Shown piece by piece: positions 23,670 through 32,754 of a stretch of DNA of 64,000 nt. The stretch covers positions 186,001 to 250,000 of the forward strand of contig NZ_ARYM01000003.1 in the NCBI RefSeq assembly GCF_000685315.1, given 5' to 3'. Within the stretch, counting starts at the first letter, position 1; each line of letters opens with the position of its first letter. The notes beneath the pieces are model-generated. The model was not told the DNA's origin, did no database searches, and was given only the letters and a program-made list of their open reading frames with translations. This DNA is from Hyphomonas polymorpha PS728. GTDB taxonomy: Bacteria > Pseudomonadota > Alphaproteobacteria > Caulobacterales > Hyphomonadaceae. A program made the position numbers and the translations under genes.

Positions 23670-26066
23670 TCAAAGCCCGTATTTCTTACGTACGTCCTCT
23701 GCCGCCTGTTGCAGGCGTGCTCCGGATGGGCCAAGGGCGGGAAGATCGGTCTCTGCGTGTGCGAGCGCCTCCCGTGCCTGGTCCGGCTTTCCGGCATCCG
23801 CCAGTGCCCTGCCGTGGGCGATGTTGGCCATGACACGCGCCGCAGGATTTTCGCCCGCCAGTCTCACGGCTTGTTCCGCCGGCGCTTCGCCGCTGGCGCC
23901 ATTGGCGACCTCAGCTTCAGATAAGCCCGACAGCGCTGCCACATGCAGCAATGATCCCGGGCCGGAGTATCGCGCGGCCATATCGACCGCCTCGGCAAGC
24001 AGGGGCCGGGCTTCGGCGGGGCGCTCCAGCTGCAGCAGAACCTTGCCGTAATTGTTCAGCAGCGCCGCGGTGGCCGCAGAGGGTCCAAACAGATTGCGCC
24101 GCAGGCGAAGCGCCTCGGCAAACAGCGGCGCAGCCACCTCCGCGCGGCCTTGAAGCATTTCGACAGCGGCAAGATTATTGGCGGTGTTCAAGGCATCTGG
24201 CGTTTCGGAGAGGCCGGTTGTCCGCCAAATTTCCCATGCCGCTTCCATTGCCTGCCGCGCTCCGTTCAGATCGCCCATCGTCTGCAGGGTCACGCCCAGA
24301 TTGTTCTGGAAGACGCCTGCCTGCCGGTTCGCCGAGCCATGCAGCGCGATATGGTCGGCCAGCGCCGTCTCCAGCAACCGGGCAGCGGCTGCGGGATCGG
24401 CAGCGCGCAAAATCTGTGCCTCCACCAGGCGGCTATCAATCAACCGTATACGCCATTTCGACGGATCAGCGCTCCAGAATGCCTGCGCTTGTCTCAGAAG
24501 GTCTGCGGCTTCCTCCATCCCGCCTGTGCGTACCAAGGATTGGGCAAGGTCAAACCGCGCCAGCGCCAACGTATCAGGCGGCGCGCCGGCTTCTTCTCCC
24601 GTCAGGATCAGCGTCCGGAGAACGGAGATCGCCTCTTCATAGTCGCCCATGAAGAAATAGAGCTCTCCCAAAGCATGGAGAAGGGGCGCGGCTTCGGCGG
24701 GATTATTCACATATTGCTGGCGAATGCGGCTGGTAGCGCGCTGGAGCACTTCGCGGCCCGTTGCGTCTGTTCCGCCCGCTTCGGCGCTCTCACCCAGCAG
24801 CAGGTAAAGAGATTGGCGCACCGCGTCTCCGCGCGTTTCTTCGGCCAGCGCCGCATCGCGCGCGGCGACGGCTTCGTTGCGCTGCCACAATGTGGTGACG
24901 AGGCCTGCAGTGAGGCTCAACATGATGGCTGCCGCCGCTGCCACCGGCCAGCGCCATTGCCAAAGCTGCCGTCTCAGCCGGTATCCATTCTCTCCGGCGC
25001 GCGCTTCCACGCCGTCCCCGCTGAGCACCCGCCGCAGGTCTTCGGCCAGCGCTTCCAGGGTAGCGTAGCGATCTCCCGGCGGCTTGCGCAGTGCCTTCTG
25101 CAGCACGGCGTTGAGATCAGCAACCTGCCGGGTTCGGGCTGTTGCCAGCACCGGCGAGGCTGCCGCATTCAGCGGCGCGGGCACGGTATCCAGGATGCGT
25201 CCCACGCCCAGCGCCACGGGAACGCCCTCAAGGCTGATCGGCGGCTTGCCCATCATCAACTCATACAGCAGCGCAGCGGCCCCATAGACATCGCACGGCG
25301 GGCCAACAGGCTCACCCGTCAGAAGCTCGGGCGCCGCATAAGGCGCTGACAGCGGCAGCAATCCCTCTGTGCGTGCACTGAGATCCATCTGCTTGGCAAT
25401 ACCAAAGTCGATCACCCGGGCGCGGCCGCTCGCGTCAATCAGCACATTCGCCGGCTTGAGATCGCGGTGCAGCACCAGGGCCTTGTGAGCGAAGGCAACC
25501 GCCTCAATCGCCTCAAGCGCCTTGTGGATGCGTTTGGAGAAATCGGCCGCATGGTCCCGGCACCAGGTATCAATCGGTCCGCCTTCAATCCGCTCAATCA
25601 CCATCCAGGGCTGGCCCCCGGCATCAACCCCGCCATCATACACGCGCGCGAGGCCGGGATGGTCCAGCCGCGCCAGAATCTGGCGCTCCGCCTCAAACCG
25701 CCACCGGCCCTCGTCCGAGCCTTCTGGCAGGCGCTTCAGCGCGCCATGCTGCTCAAACCCGCTATCCTGCCGGGATACTGCGTAAACCGCGCCCATCCCG
25801 CCCCGGCCTATCAGCCCATCGATGCGCCAGGCGCCCACACGTTGTCCAAGATTGTCCGGAATTGTCCGGCTTTGTCCGTCAAAGGGCAGGCGGTTTTCCA
25901 GAAAGTCTGCGCTTTTTTGCATTCGCTGCAGCATTTCGCGCGCCGAACGGCGCAGGTCTTCGTCGCCACGGGTTTGCGCATCGATGAAGTCCAGCCGGGC
26001 CTCTTCGGGCAGCTCCAGCGCCTCGTCCAGAAGCGCCGAGAGGCGTTTCCACTGTGCTGCGTCCAT
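23670..26066 (-). CDS. Transmembrane Ser/Thr protein kinase with TPR-type C-terminal domain
   Basis: This 798-residue kinase is read from ATG 26066 (GGGGAG site); a TTG 30 bp earlier lacks support. The catalytic domain spans about residues 80-350: IGRGGMGAVY glycine loop, Lys in ALKRLPE, HRDLKPANV catalytic loop, VIDFGIAK, and APYAAPELL. A transmembrane helix (AAAAAIMLSLTAGLVTTLW) follows at about 380-400. The remainder is helical repeat sequence with TPR character (for example AAVEMLQGRAEVAAPLFAEA) and would be periplasmic. The linker just before the kinase domain carries four tandem 10-bp DNA repeats. It probably works with the adjacent ECF factor. Confidence 0.9.
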   Translation of the reverse strand: MDAAQWKRLSALLDEALELPEEARLDFIDAQTRGDEDLRRSAREMLQRMQKSADFLENRLPFDGQSRTIPDNLGQRVGAWRIDGLIGRGGMGAVYAVSRQDSGFEQHGALKRLPEGSDEGRWRFEAERQILARLDHPGLARVYDGGVDAGGQPWMVIERIEGGPIDTWCRDHAADFSKRIHKALEAIEAVAFAHKALVLHRDLKPANVLIDASGRARVIDFGIAKQMDLSARTEGLLPLSAPYAAPELLTGEPVGPPCDVYGAAALLYELMMGKPPISLEGVPVALGVGRILDTVPAPLNAAASPVLATARTRQVADLNAVLQKALRKPPGDRYATLEALAEDLRRVLSGDGVEARAGENGYRLRRQLWQWRWPVAAAAAIMLSLTAGLVTTLWQRNEAVAARDAALAEETRGDAVRQSLYLLLGESAEAGGTDATGREVLQRATSRIRQQYVNNPAEAAPLLHALGELYFFMGDYEEAISVLRTLILTGEEAGAPPDTLALARFDLAQSLVRTGGMEEAADLLRQAQAFWSADPSKWRIRLIDSRLVEAQILRAADPAAAARLLETALADHIALHGSANRQAGVFQNNLGVTLQTMGDLNGARQAMEAAWEIWRTTGLSETPDALNTANNLAAVEMLQGRAEVAAPLFAEALRLRRNLFGPSAATAALLNNYGKVLLQLERPAEARPLLAEAVDMAARYSGPGSLLHVAALSGLSEAEVANGASGEAPAEQAVRLAGENPAARVMANIAHGRALADAGKPDQAREALAHAETDLPALGPSGARLQQAAEDVRKKYGL
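25843..25882. repeat. Four tandem 10-bp repeats (TGTCC decamers), locus 1
   Basis: TGTCCAAGAT, TGTCCGGAAT, TGTCCGGCTT and TGTCCGTCAA follow each other in exact 10-bp register. They lie within the kinase gene, in the region encoding the linker before the glycine loop (SRTIPDNLG). Three further arrays of the same unit are at 32070, 48339 and 61449. Confidence 0.8.
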
Positions 26067-26439
26067 GGATGGCGGCTCCCCGTCTTCCCCCGCCAAATTG
26101 ACCGGAACCCAGCGCTGCGCGCAAGGCCAGACCTCCCAGAAGGTTTACCGCGAAACTTTTTTCGCTCGGCATGTCCGCTTTTTCGCTCGAACGCTGTTTT
26201 CAACAACAGATGCCTTCCTGCAGGCGTCCGGAGAGCCGATCATGCCTGGCAGGCTGTGGGCTTCTTCTTCTTCGGTTCTGTTCTTGTGCTGGCTGGAATT
26301 GGCGGCCTCACGCCGTCAATGGGGACGCACGCGCAAGAGGGACAACAGAACCCGGAGACAGGCTTACCGGCCTGGCTGAATGGCGCTGCCGCCGCCTCGT
26401 TCCTGCGCCTGAAACGCAGCGCGCGGCGGCGGCAGCCGG
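26067..26439. other. 373-bp gene-poor interval
   Basis: This stretch lies between the kinase start and the 3' end of the convergent-side acyl-CoA synthetase gene. It should hold the kinase promoter. One weak possibility is a + strand frame from GTG 26256 to 26486. It would encode 76 residues beginning with a signal-peptide-like stretch (GFFFFGSVLVLAGIGG, then THAQ) but runs into the synthetase gene and has a poorly spaced start site. I do not call it. Confidence 0.35.
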
Positions 26440-28134
26440 TTAGGCGGATACCTTCGGGGTCAGCTTGTCACGCAGTTCCCTTTTGAGGAACTTGCCGCTC
26501 GCATTGCGGGGCAGGGGCTCGTCCAGCATCCAGATATAGCGGGGTACCTTGTGCTTCGCCATGATCGCCGCGCAATGCTCGCGCACGGCCTCGGCGCTCA
26601 GCGCTTCGCCTGGCTTGGCCACCACGGCGACACCCACTTCCTCGCCCAGCCGGTCATCGGGCACACCGAATACGCAGCATTCCGCAACGCCATTGTGGCG
26701 ATAGATCGAGGATTCCACTTCGGCGCAATAGATGTTCTCCCCGCCGCGCAGCACCATATCCTTCTTGCGGTCCACGATGAAGATGAAGCCATCCTCATCG
26801 ATGCGCGCCACATCGCCGGTGTGCAGCCAGCCATCCGTGATGCTCGCGGCAGTTGCCTCCGGCCGGTTGATATAGCCCTTGATGACGGATGATCCGCGTA
26901 CCCACAGCTCGCCCACTTCGCCTGGGCCAACCGTCTTGCCATTATCGTCGACGCATTTGGCTTCAAAGCTCGGCATGGCCGGCCCCGCGCTGTCAGGCTT
27001 ATCAACGAAGAAGTCGCCGGAAACGGACGTGATGATCCCGCAGGTCTCCGTCATGCCATAGCCAGTGGAAGGCCGCGCCGTGGCCACCTGTTTCTCGATC
27101 TTCAGCACCAGGTCCGGCGGCACCTGCGCGCCGCCCCCGGCCAGCGCCAGAAGGCTGGACGTGTCGGTTTTCTCGAAGTCGGGATGGTTGATCAATTCAC
27201 GCGCCATCACAGGCACGCCGCTCATGCTGCTGACGCGTTCCTTCTCGATGATGCGCAGCGCCTCGCCCGCTTCCCAGCGATACATCAGCACCAGCTTGCC
27301 GCCGGCCGCCGTGGTGGCATAGGCGCCGCAATTATTGGCGGTCACATGGAAGAGGGGCGTGGTGATCAGCGTCACCGGGATCGGCGGCTCGGCTGGCGGC
27401 GAAACACCGGTCGCCCGCTCAACGGCCAGCGCCGAAGACGCGCCGGCAAACAGCATGTTGAACAGGTTCGACACACAGCCCCGATGAGTCAGCTGCGCGC
27501 CTTTGGGAAAACCGGTGGTGCCCGATGTGTAGAAGATGCAGGCATCAGAATCCGGGTCAACGGTCACCTCCGGCAGCGCGCCCCCATGCGCAGCCACCAC
27601 AGACCAGTCGATCAGCCCCGCCGGCATGTCCGGAATGCGCACGCCCACCAGCTGCATTCCCTTCACCATGTCCGGTTTTTCCTGAACCCGCGCCAGGCGC
27701 TCGGCATCCAGGAACAGCACCTTGGGCGCAGAGTCCGAAAGGCCATAATCCATCTCTTCGGCCGTCCACCAGGCGTTCATACCCACCACGGTGATGCCGA
27801 CGGCAAGACACGCCCAGTAGATCAGCATCCATTCAGGATAGTTGCGCATGGCAATGGCCACCCGGTCGCCCGGCTTCACGCCCTGCGCGAGCAGCCAGTT
27901 GGCCGTGGAGTTGGCAATCTCGTGCGCCTCGCCATAAGTCAGCCGCTCGTCCTGATAAACGAGGTAGGGGCGGTCGGCGAATTGCAGGGTGGAGAGCCAG
28001 ACTTCCCGCACGCTGGGCGGGGCGTTCTTGTAGGTGCGGATGCGATTGCCGAGGATATCCGCCTCGATGATCTCAAACGCGCCTCCGGGGCCGGTCAGTT
28101 CTTCACGCGCCTTCAGCAGCTCGGCATAATGCAT
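26440..28134 (-). CDS. Acyl-CoA synthetase (AMP-binding, long-chain type)
   Basis: This 564-residue adenylate-forming ligase has TSGTTGFPKG at residues 203-212, STGYGMTET, GWLHTGDVARIDEDG, the hinge RKKDMVLRGGENI, and the catalytic Lys in NASGKFLKREL at the C-terminus. The ATG is preceded by GGGGAGAG. It is a single gene on the minus strand, with no obvious pathway partners beside it. The substrate is likely a fatty acid or similar hydrophobic acid. Confidence 0.9.
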   Translation of the reverse strand: MHYAELLKAREELTGPGGAFEIIEADILGNRIRTYKNAPPSVREVWLSTLQFADRPYLVYQDERLTYGEAHEIANSTANWLLAQGVKPGDRVAIAMRNYPEWMLIYWACLAVGITVVGMNAWWTAEEMDYGLSDSAPKVLFLDAERLARVQEKPDMVKGMQLVGVRIPDMPAGLIDWSVVAAHGGALPEVTVDPDSDACIFYTSGTTGFPKGAQLTHRGCVSNLFNMLFAGASSALAVERATGVSPPAEPPIPVTLITTPLFHVTANNCGAYATTAAGGKLVLMYRWEAGEALRIIEKERVSSMSGVPVMARELINHPDFEKTDTSSLLALAGGGAQVPPDLVLKIEKQVATARPSTGYGMTETCGIITSVSGDFFVDKPDSAGPAMPSFEAKCVDDNGKTVGPGEVGELWVRGSSVIKGYINRPEATAASITDGWLHTGDVARIDEDGFIFIVDRKKDMVLRGGENIYCAEVESSIYRHNGVAECCVFGVPDDRLGEEVGVAVVAKPGEALSAEAVREHCAAIMAKHKVPRYIWMLDEPLPRNASGKFLKRELRDKLTPKVSA

Positions 28135-28245
28135 GGTCTCTCCCCAAAATCCTGTTTTGATCGTTTTGGGGGATCATACACACTCCGAAAACCGAAGGAA
28201 CATTGACGCGACGGGAAGGGCTGCCAGGCCCTCTGCCGGCCGCCC

Positions 28246-31200
28246 TCAGAACCGCAGGACGCCCGACGCGCCGATATAGTGGATCGCCCCCGCCTCGGAG
28301 AGTTCCACATCATAGGAGGCCCGCGCCGTGAAGATGCTGGAACTGCTGTTGAAGGAGATCCCCGCGATCAGCGCGTCTCCGAACTCTTCCTCAGACCGGA
28401 CGAGGAATGTCTGCTCCCCGTTGAGGAAGCGCGCAGTCGCTCCGTAGGGCGTCTCCAGCAACTCATGCCGCGCGCCGATCCGGGCTTCCGGGAAAATGCG
28501 GTAGAGGCCGTTCTCCACGGTCCAGTCTGCGCCGAGTGCCAGGATCGCGGAGGCCGAGGCCCGCTCGGTATCAGCCTCGCTCAGTTCAAGCGCCAGCGCG
28601 GCATTGCGCAGTGCACTTTCCTTGTAGCCGTCCTGATGCAGGCGGAAATAATCAACCGAGATCTCGGGCCGCGCATAGAAGCTGCCCGCCTTGAATTGAT
28701 GGCCGGCCGAAGCGGTGCTGGCGAAGCTGTATCCGCCCCAGTCCCCGCTCATGGAGTCGGAGATGTCCTGCTTGTCCAGAACATCTGCGCTATCGAGAAA
28801 GCTGTCAGCCTCGCCGGAGATGATATTCAGCTCCCGCAGGCTGCTGAAATTCACGCTGGATGCTTGCGCCGCCCCGCGCAGGAAGGTCGCGTTCCATTTC
28901 TTCAGGCCATACACGCCCAGCCCCGTGCTGGAAGTGTTGACCGGATTGTTGCCGCCCGTCTTCTCTTCATACCGCCCGGAATTGAAGCTCATCATCACCC
29001 CGAACGCGTCCAGAGACGGCATCGGAATGTCCAGCCCGCCCGTGAACCCAAAGCCTGTGCCGTTGTAACCTGGCGTGTTGTCGGTGGTCTTGATGTCGGT
29101 GAAGGTCACGCTTTCCTGAACCCAAGCCTTCATGCCCTTTCCCGGCGAATTGGCCAGCAGGTTCATCTGGTCGGCCATCGCTCCGAATGTCGAGGTTGAC
29201 TGTGCCCGCAGGAAGCGGGTCGACGCGTCTGTCCGCGCTGGCAACAGCTGGTCATAAGCCTGAAAGAAGGCCCCCTGGCTTGAGATGCCGGCAAACGCTT
29301 CGCTCAGCGTGTCGGAGGTGCCAAACAGTTCCAGCACGGCATCGAAAGCGGCCGTCTGATTGATGTCGAGGCCGAGTTCTTCGGTGGTTTTCAGCCGGTA
29401 GACGAGGTTCAACTGATCGCGCGCGCCTTCGATCAAGTTCAGTTCGGTCTGATAAATGTAAGGTGTGTCCGCAACCAGGGAAACGTCCCCGGAGGCAAGA
29501 TCGGCCACGATGCCGGCAGCATCCACAATAGTGAACGTTGCTGCCGAATCCGACACCCCAGCAAACACCGGCGAAATCAGAACGCCATTGGCAAGCGACG
29601 CGGTGCCGCTCACCGTGAAGACAGGTGCATCCTGCACGCCGTCATCATCAATCTCCAGAATGAGGGTCGCGCCATTGCCCATCACAAGATTGGAAAGGGC
29701 CAGCGCCGTTCCGTCGCTGAGCTGCGCGCGCGATGCGTCCAGAGTGAGGGAAAGATCGCTGGCTGTGTTGGAAATCAGACCGGCATAGGTCGATCCGCCC
29801 GCAATCAGGAAGTCGGACGTGCCGGTATTGCTGAAGTCAATATCGCCTGTCAGGGTCGATTTGTTCAGCAGGCGTATAAGTGCGCCGTCACCTCCGAAGC
29901 TGACATCGCCAGTTATTGCGGTGTTGCTGGAATTGAGTTCGTCCGAACCCGCGCCAAAATCCACATCCCCGGTCAACTTGCCCGCTTCCAGCTTCAACAG
30001 GTCGTCGCCGCTGCCGAAGAAGATGTTGCCTGTGATCGAAGGATCGAGGGTATCCAGCGAATTGATCACATCATCGCCGTTGGCGTCATAGGTTGCTTCG
30101 CGCTCATATTGGCGCAGCGTCACGCCGGTGGTATTCGCCCGCAGATCAAAAGCCGTCGCATCGCTTCGCGTGGTCAGGCTCACCCCGTCATTCAGATAGG
30201 TCGCAGTGATGGTGCCTGTATTGGTGATCGTGCCCAGTGTTCCGGAAAGGTCGCGCACCGTGATCGCCTCGCCTGCATTGCCGGTAGAGCGTGCAAGCAA
30301 TGTCCCCGAGTTCACAAGCGAGGTGAGGCTGGCGGTTTCCCCAATCTCCAGCGCAATTGCATTGGCCGCTGTCTCCGTTGAGATCAGCGCCTGGATGGTG
30401 CCCTGGTTGTTCAAGGTGGGGGTTACGACATTGGTCCCCAGCCGGATGGCCGTGGCATTGGCTTCATAGGCAGACGCAGAGATGGTGCCGATATTCTCGA
30501 TACCGCCCGTGATGATCACCGAATGGCCAGTGCTGGCAGAGCCTTCGATCAGCAGGGCCGTGCCGTCAAAGCCCACATTGGTACCAGCCCCGGTAATCGC
30601 GCCGCGATTGATCAGGCCGTAATCATACGCGAACTGCGCCAGGACTTCGTCCGTGTCGTCATCATCATCGTCGTCAAGTGTATCCCGAACGGTTTCCAGA
30701 ACGGTGCCCAGAACCAGATCTTCGCTCGCCGGTCCGTTCCAGTCGGCGCTGATCAACAGGGCTGGCGCAGAGCCATAACTGGTGATGCTGCCGGTTGAGC
30801 GGTTTTCGTTGAAGTCTTCGATCGTGTCCTTGGTCTCGTCATCATCCTCGTCGTCACTGAGGTCGGGGTCAGGCGCCGCGCCATTGATCAGAAGGCCCTG
30901 GCCAAGGCTGCCGCCCACCACGAAGGCCGGGCCTCCGGTGAGCAGTTCATCCGCATCAAGCCGCTCTTCCAGCGGCGTGGTATCGGTCGTTACCAGAGAA
31001 GGAGCCACGTAGTTCGTGGTCGAACTATATACGAACCCCGTCGAAATGACGCTGCCATTGACAGCAACAGCGCCCGTGGCGCCGTCATCAAGCCGCACAC
31101 CGGTCGCGTTTTCTCCTCTGGCGCTGACAGATCCGCCAATGGTCACATCGCCGTCCACACGTCCCGTGGCCGTGATGCCCTGCGCATTGTCGCCGGTAAC

Positions 31201-31752
31201 GCTGATGCTGCCCTGGGTTCTGAGATTGCCATTCAGCGGGCTCAGCACCACCACCCCGGCAGAATCGTTGCCCTCAACCTGTATATACGAGCCGGACTGC
31301 AGGTGGATGGATCCCTCCATCGCCGCGCCTTGGCCCAGCAGGATGCCTGTCCGGTTGGTGCCGATGGCAAGCGGGCCGTCATCATCGTCATCATCATCGG
31401 TCTCGTCGCGGGTATAGTCCTCTATCAGCTGCACGGTGCCACTGATGGTAAGATTGCTCTGCACGCCGGGCTCGATACGTATGCCCACCGTATCGTCGGA
31501 ATCCTCGATAAGGATCGTGCCATCCACCACCACATCATTGTCGGAGTCGATGGTCACGGCGGTGAAGCCCGGCGTGTCGGCCACCTCGATCGCACCGTCA
31601 TCGGTGATCGTGAGGTCATCGGGCGCGCCGGTATTTACCGTGGAGGTTCTTACTGCCGCTGTTGTGGTGGTCGTGATCTCGGCCGCACGGGCGCCGGTTA
31701 CAATGGCAATGGAAGAAACGCTGAGAACAAGGATCTTGCGAAACAGGGGCAT
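28246..31752 (-). CDS. Autotransporter (type Va secretion) with acidic passenger
   Basis: This 1168-residue protein starts at ATG 31752 (a TTG lies two codons earlier). It has a signal peptide ending near TGARA and a passenger of many degenerate Val/Gly/Asn/Thr-rich beta-helix repeats (such as GSISVTGDNAQGITATG). The C-terminal beta-barrel of about 300 residues (from about GKGMKAWVQESVTF) ends with Phe (GVLRF). The passenger contains three runs of Asp, at about residues 122, 304 and 366, encoded by GAT/GAC simple repeats. No catalytic motif is visible, so adhesion or a surface-layer role is more likely than protease activity. Confidence 0.88.
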   Translation of the reverse strand: MPLFRKILVLSVSSIAIVTGARAAEITTTTTAAVRTSTVNTGAPDDLTITDDGAIEVADTPGFTAVTIDSDNDVVVDGTILIEDSDDTVGIRIEPGVQSNLTISGTVQLIEDYTRDETDDDDDDDGPLAIGTNRTGILLGQGAAMEGSIHLQSGSYIQVEGNDSAGVVVLSPLNGNLRTQGSISVTGDNAQGITATGRVDGDVTIGGSVSARGENATGVRLDDGATGAVAVNGSVISTGFVYSSTTNYVAPSLVTTDTTPLEERLDADELLTGGPAFVVGGSLGQGLLINGAAPDPDLSDDEDDDETKDTIEDFNENRSTGSITSYGSAPALLISADWNGPASEDLVLGTVLETVRDTLDDDDDDDTDEVLAQFAYDYGLINRGAITGAGTNVGFDGTALLIEGSASTGHSVIITGGIENIGTISASAYEANATAIRLGTNVVTPTLNNQGTIQALISTETAANAIALEIGETASLTSLVNSGTLLARSTGNAGEAITVRDLSGTLGTITNTGTITATYLNDGVSLTTRSDATAFDLRANTTGVTLRQYEREATYDANGDDVINSLDTLDPSITGNIFFGSGDDLLKLEAGKLTGDVDFGAGSDELNSSNTAITGDVSFGGDGALIRLLNKSTLTGDIDFSNTGTSDFLIAGGSTYAGLISNTASDLSLTLDASRAQLSDGTALALSNLVMGNGATLILEIDDDGVQDAPVFTVSGTASLANGVLISPVFAGVSDSAATFTIVDAAGIVADLASGDVSLVADTPYIYQTELNLIEGARDQLNLVYRLKTTEELGLDINQTAAFDAVLELFGTSDTLSEAFAGISSQGAFFQAYDQLLPARTDASTRFLRAQSTSTFGAMADQMNLLANSPGKGMKAWVQESVTFTDIKTTDNTPGYNGTGFGFTGGLDIPMPSLDAFGVMMSFNSGRYEEKTGGNNPVNTSSTGLGVYGLKKWNATFLRGAAQASSVNFSSLRELNIISGEADSFLDSADVLDKQDISDSMSGDWGGYSFASTASAGHQFKAGSFYARPEISVDYFRLHQDGYKESALRNAALALELSEADTERASASAILALGADWTVENGLYRIFPEARIGARHELLETPYGATARFLNGEQTFLVRSEEEFGDALIAGISFNSSSSIFTARASYDVELSEAGAIHYIGASGVLRF

Positions 31753-32193
31753 CAACAATCGGGTCCGTTAAATTTCAGGGGGTCCCCCTCGGAGGGGTGG
31801 GGGAAGCGCCGCGCTGTGGCTCCAGGGGGAGAAGGAGTGCAGAACGGTCGAAACCTCCGAGGGGAACGTCAGACAGGCACGGGGGGTGGGGGAGTGCGCT
31901 CTGTCTGAGCCCTGCTTCTATCCCCGGGCTCACTGCAAATGTGTGCCGCGAAACGGGGCTTGGCAGGCCCGATTATGGCGGGACGACACAACTTGTCCGG
32001 CAAGAAGCCGGAGGCGGGCAAAGGACTGACAAGCTTTATGCTTTGTAATGTCAGGTGGCGGCGCCGGGATGTCCGGAATTGTCCGAAACTGTCCGGTGCC
32101 TGAACCGGCCGTGCCACGAATTTAAGCTGCCGCGGCAAACTCCCGACACCTCTTGGCGCCAGATAGCCAGGGTCAGATGAACAGGCCTGAACC
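31753..32193. promoter_or_regulatory. 441-bp intergenic region between autotransporter and DUF2141 genes
   Basis: No credible gene. On the + strand it is G-rich, with G-runs clustered at 31778-31804 and 31881-31892. The second cluster is the loop of an inverted repeat: AGACAG at 31871-31876 pairs with CTGTCT at 31901-31906. CTGACA at 32026-32031 and TGTCAG at 32049-32054 form another inverted pair. An array of the dispersed decamer repeat lies at 32070-32099. Promoters for both divergent genes must be here, but I cannot place them. Confidence 0.5.
32070..32099. repeat. Three tandem 10-bp repeats (TGTCC decamers), locus 2
   Basis: TGTCCGGAAT, TGTCCGAAAC and TGTCCGGTGC lie in exact 10-bp register in the intergenic region, about 95 bp upstream of the DUF2141 start. 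This is the only one of the four arrays outside coding sequence. Confidence 0.8.
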
Positions 32194-32754
32194 ATGCATA
32201 CCCCTTCCGCAGGCTCCATCCTTTTTGCTGGCGGGCACAGTCTTTCGCCGGAGGTTTTCCGCTTCGGGGACATTCGCCTGCTGGTGCGCAATGGTGAACG
32301 CGGTTGGCAGGGCGGCAGTATCGCCGTCTGTCTCTGGGAGGAAACCGATGGTTTCCCCTGGCAGCCCCGGCTGGCCAGGCGAACCGCAATGATCGACCCG
32401 GTTTCGGGGCAGAAATCCGTTGTGTTCATGGGGCTGCGGCCCGGGCGATACGCCGTGACCGCCTTTGCCGACAGGCACCGGAAAGGGCGGCTGGGGCGCA
32501 CCCTTTTCGGCTGGCCTTCGGTGCCTGTTTTCCTTTCCGGATCAATGCTCTGGCAGCGGAACATGCGTTTCGACGATTACGCCCAGCGCATTACACAAAG
32601 CACAATCCTGGAGCTCAGGCTCGCACATGCCGAACTCAGCTTTGGCAGAACCAGTAATGGGGATAAGAACAATGACCGCAACAATAGACCAAGACAGAAT
32701 GCAGACCCCACCGGAACAGTCCGCCGACCTGCCGCGCCTGCTCATCGTCGATGA
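32194..32754 (+). CDS. DUF2141-family protein
   Basis: This 186-residue product has a middle part that follows the DUF2141 pattern: GGSIAVCLWEETDGFPWQP, then VFMGLRPGRYAVTAFADRH, then FGWPSVPVF. Family members are usually small exported proteins of unknown function. Here the N-terminus is not a clear signal peptide. The last 83 bp overlap the start of the response-regulator gene in another frame, and the C-terminal 40 or so residues are polar and low in family character. An ancestral stop may have been lost by a small change. It may be co-transcribed with the two-component system. Confidence 0.65.
   Translation: MHTPSAGSILFAGGHSLSPEVFRFGDIRLLVRNGERGWQGGSIAVCLWEETDGFPWQPRLARRTAMIDPVSGQKSVVFMGLRPGRYAVTAFADRHRKGRLGRTLFGWPSVPVFLSGSMLWQRNMRFDDYAQRITQSTILELRLAHAELSFGRTSNGDKNNDRNNRPRQNADPTGTVRRPAAPAHRR

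Noticed and set aside
25843-25882. CRISPR-like spacing of short repeats
   Set aside because: Units are 10 bp with no spacers, lie partly in coding sequence and have no cas genes nearby.
26171-26486. Small + strand frames in the gap before the acyl-CoA synthetase 3' end
   Set aside because: One starts like a signal peptide, but the start site is poor, the frame runs into the convergent gene, and the rest is low-complexity.
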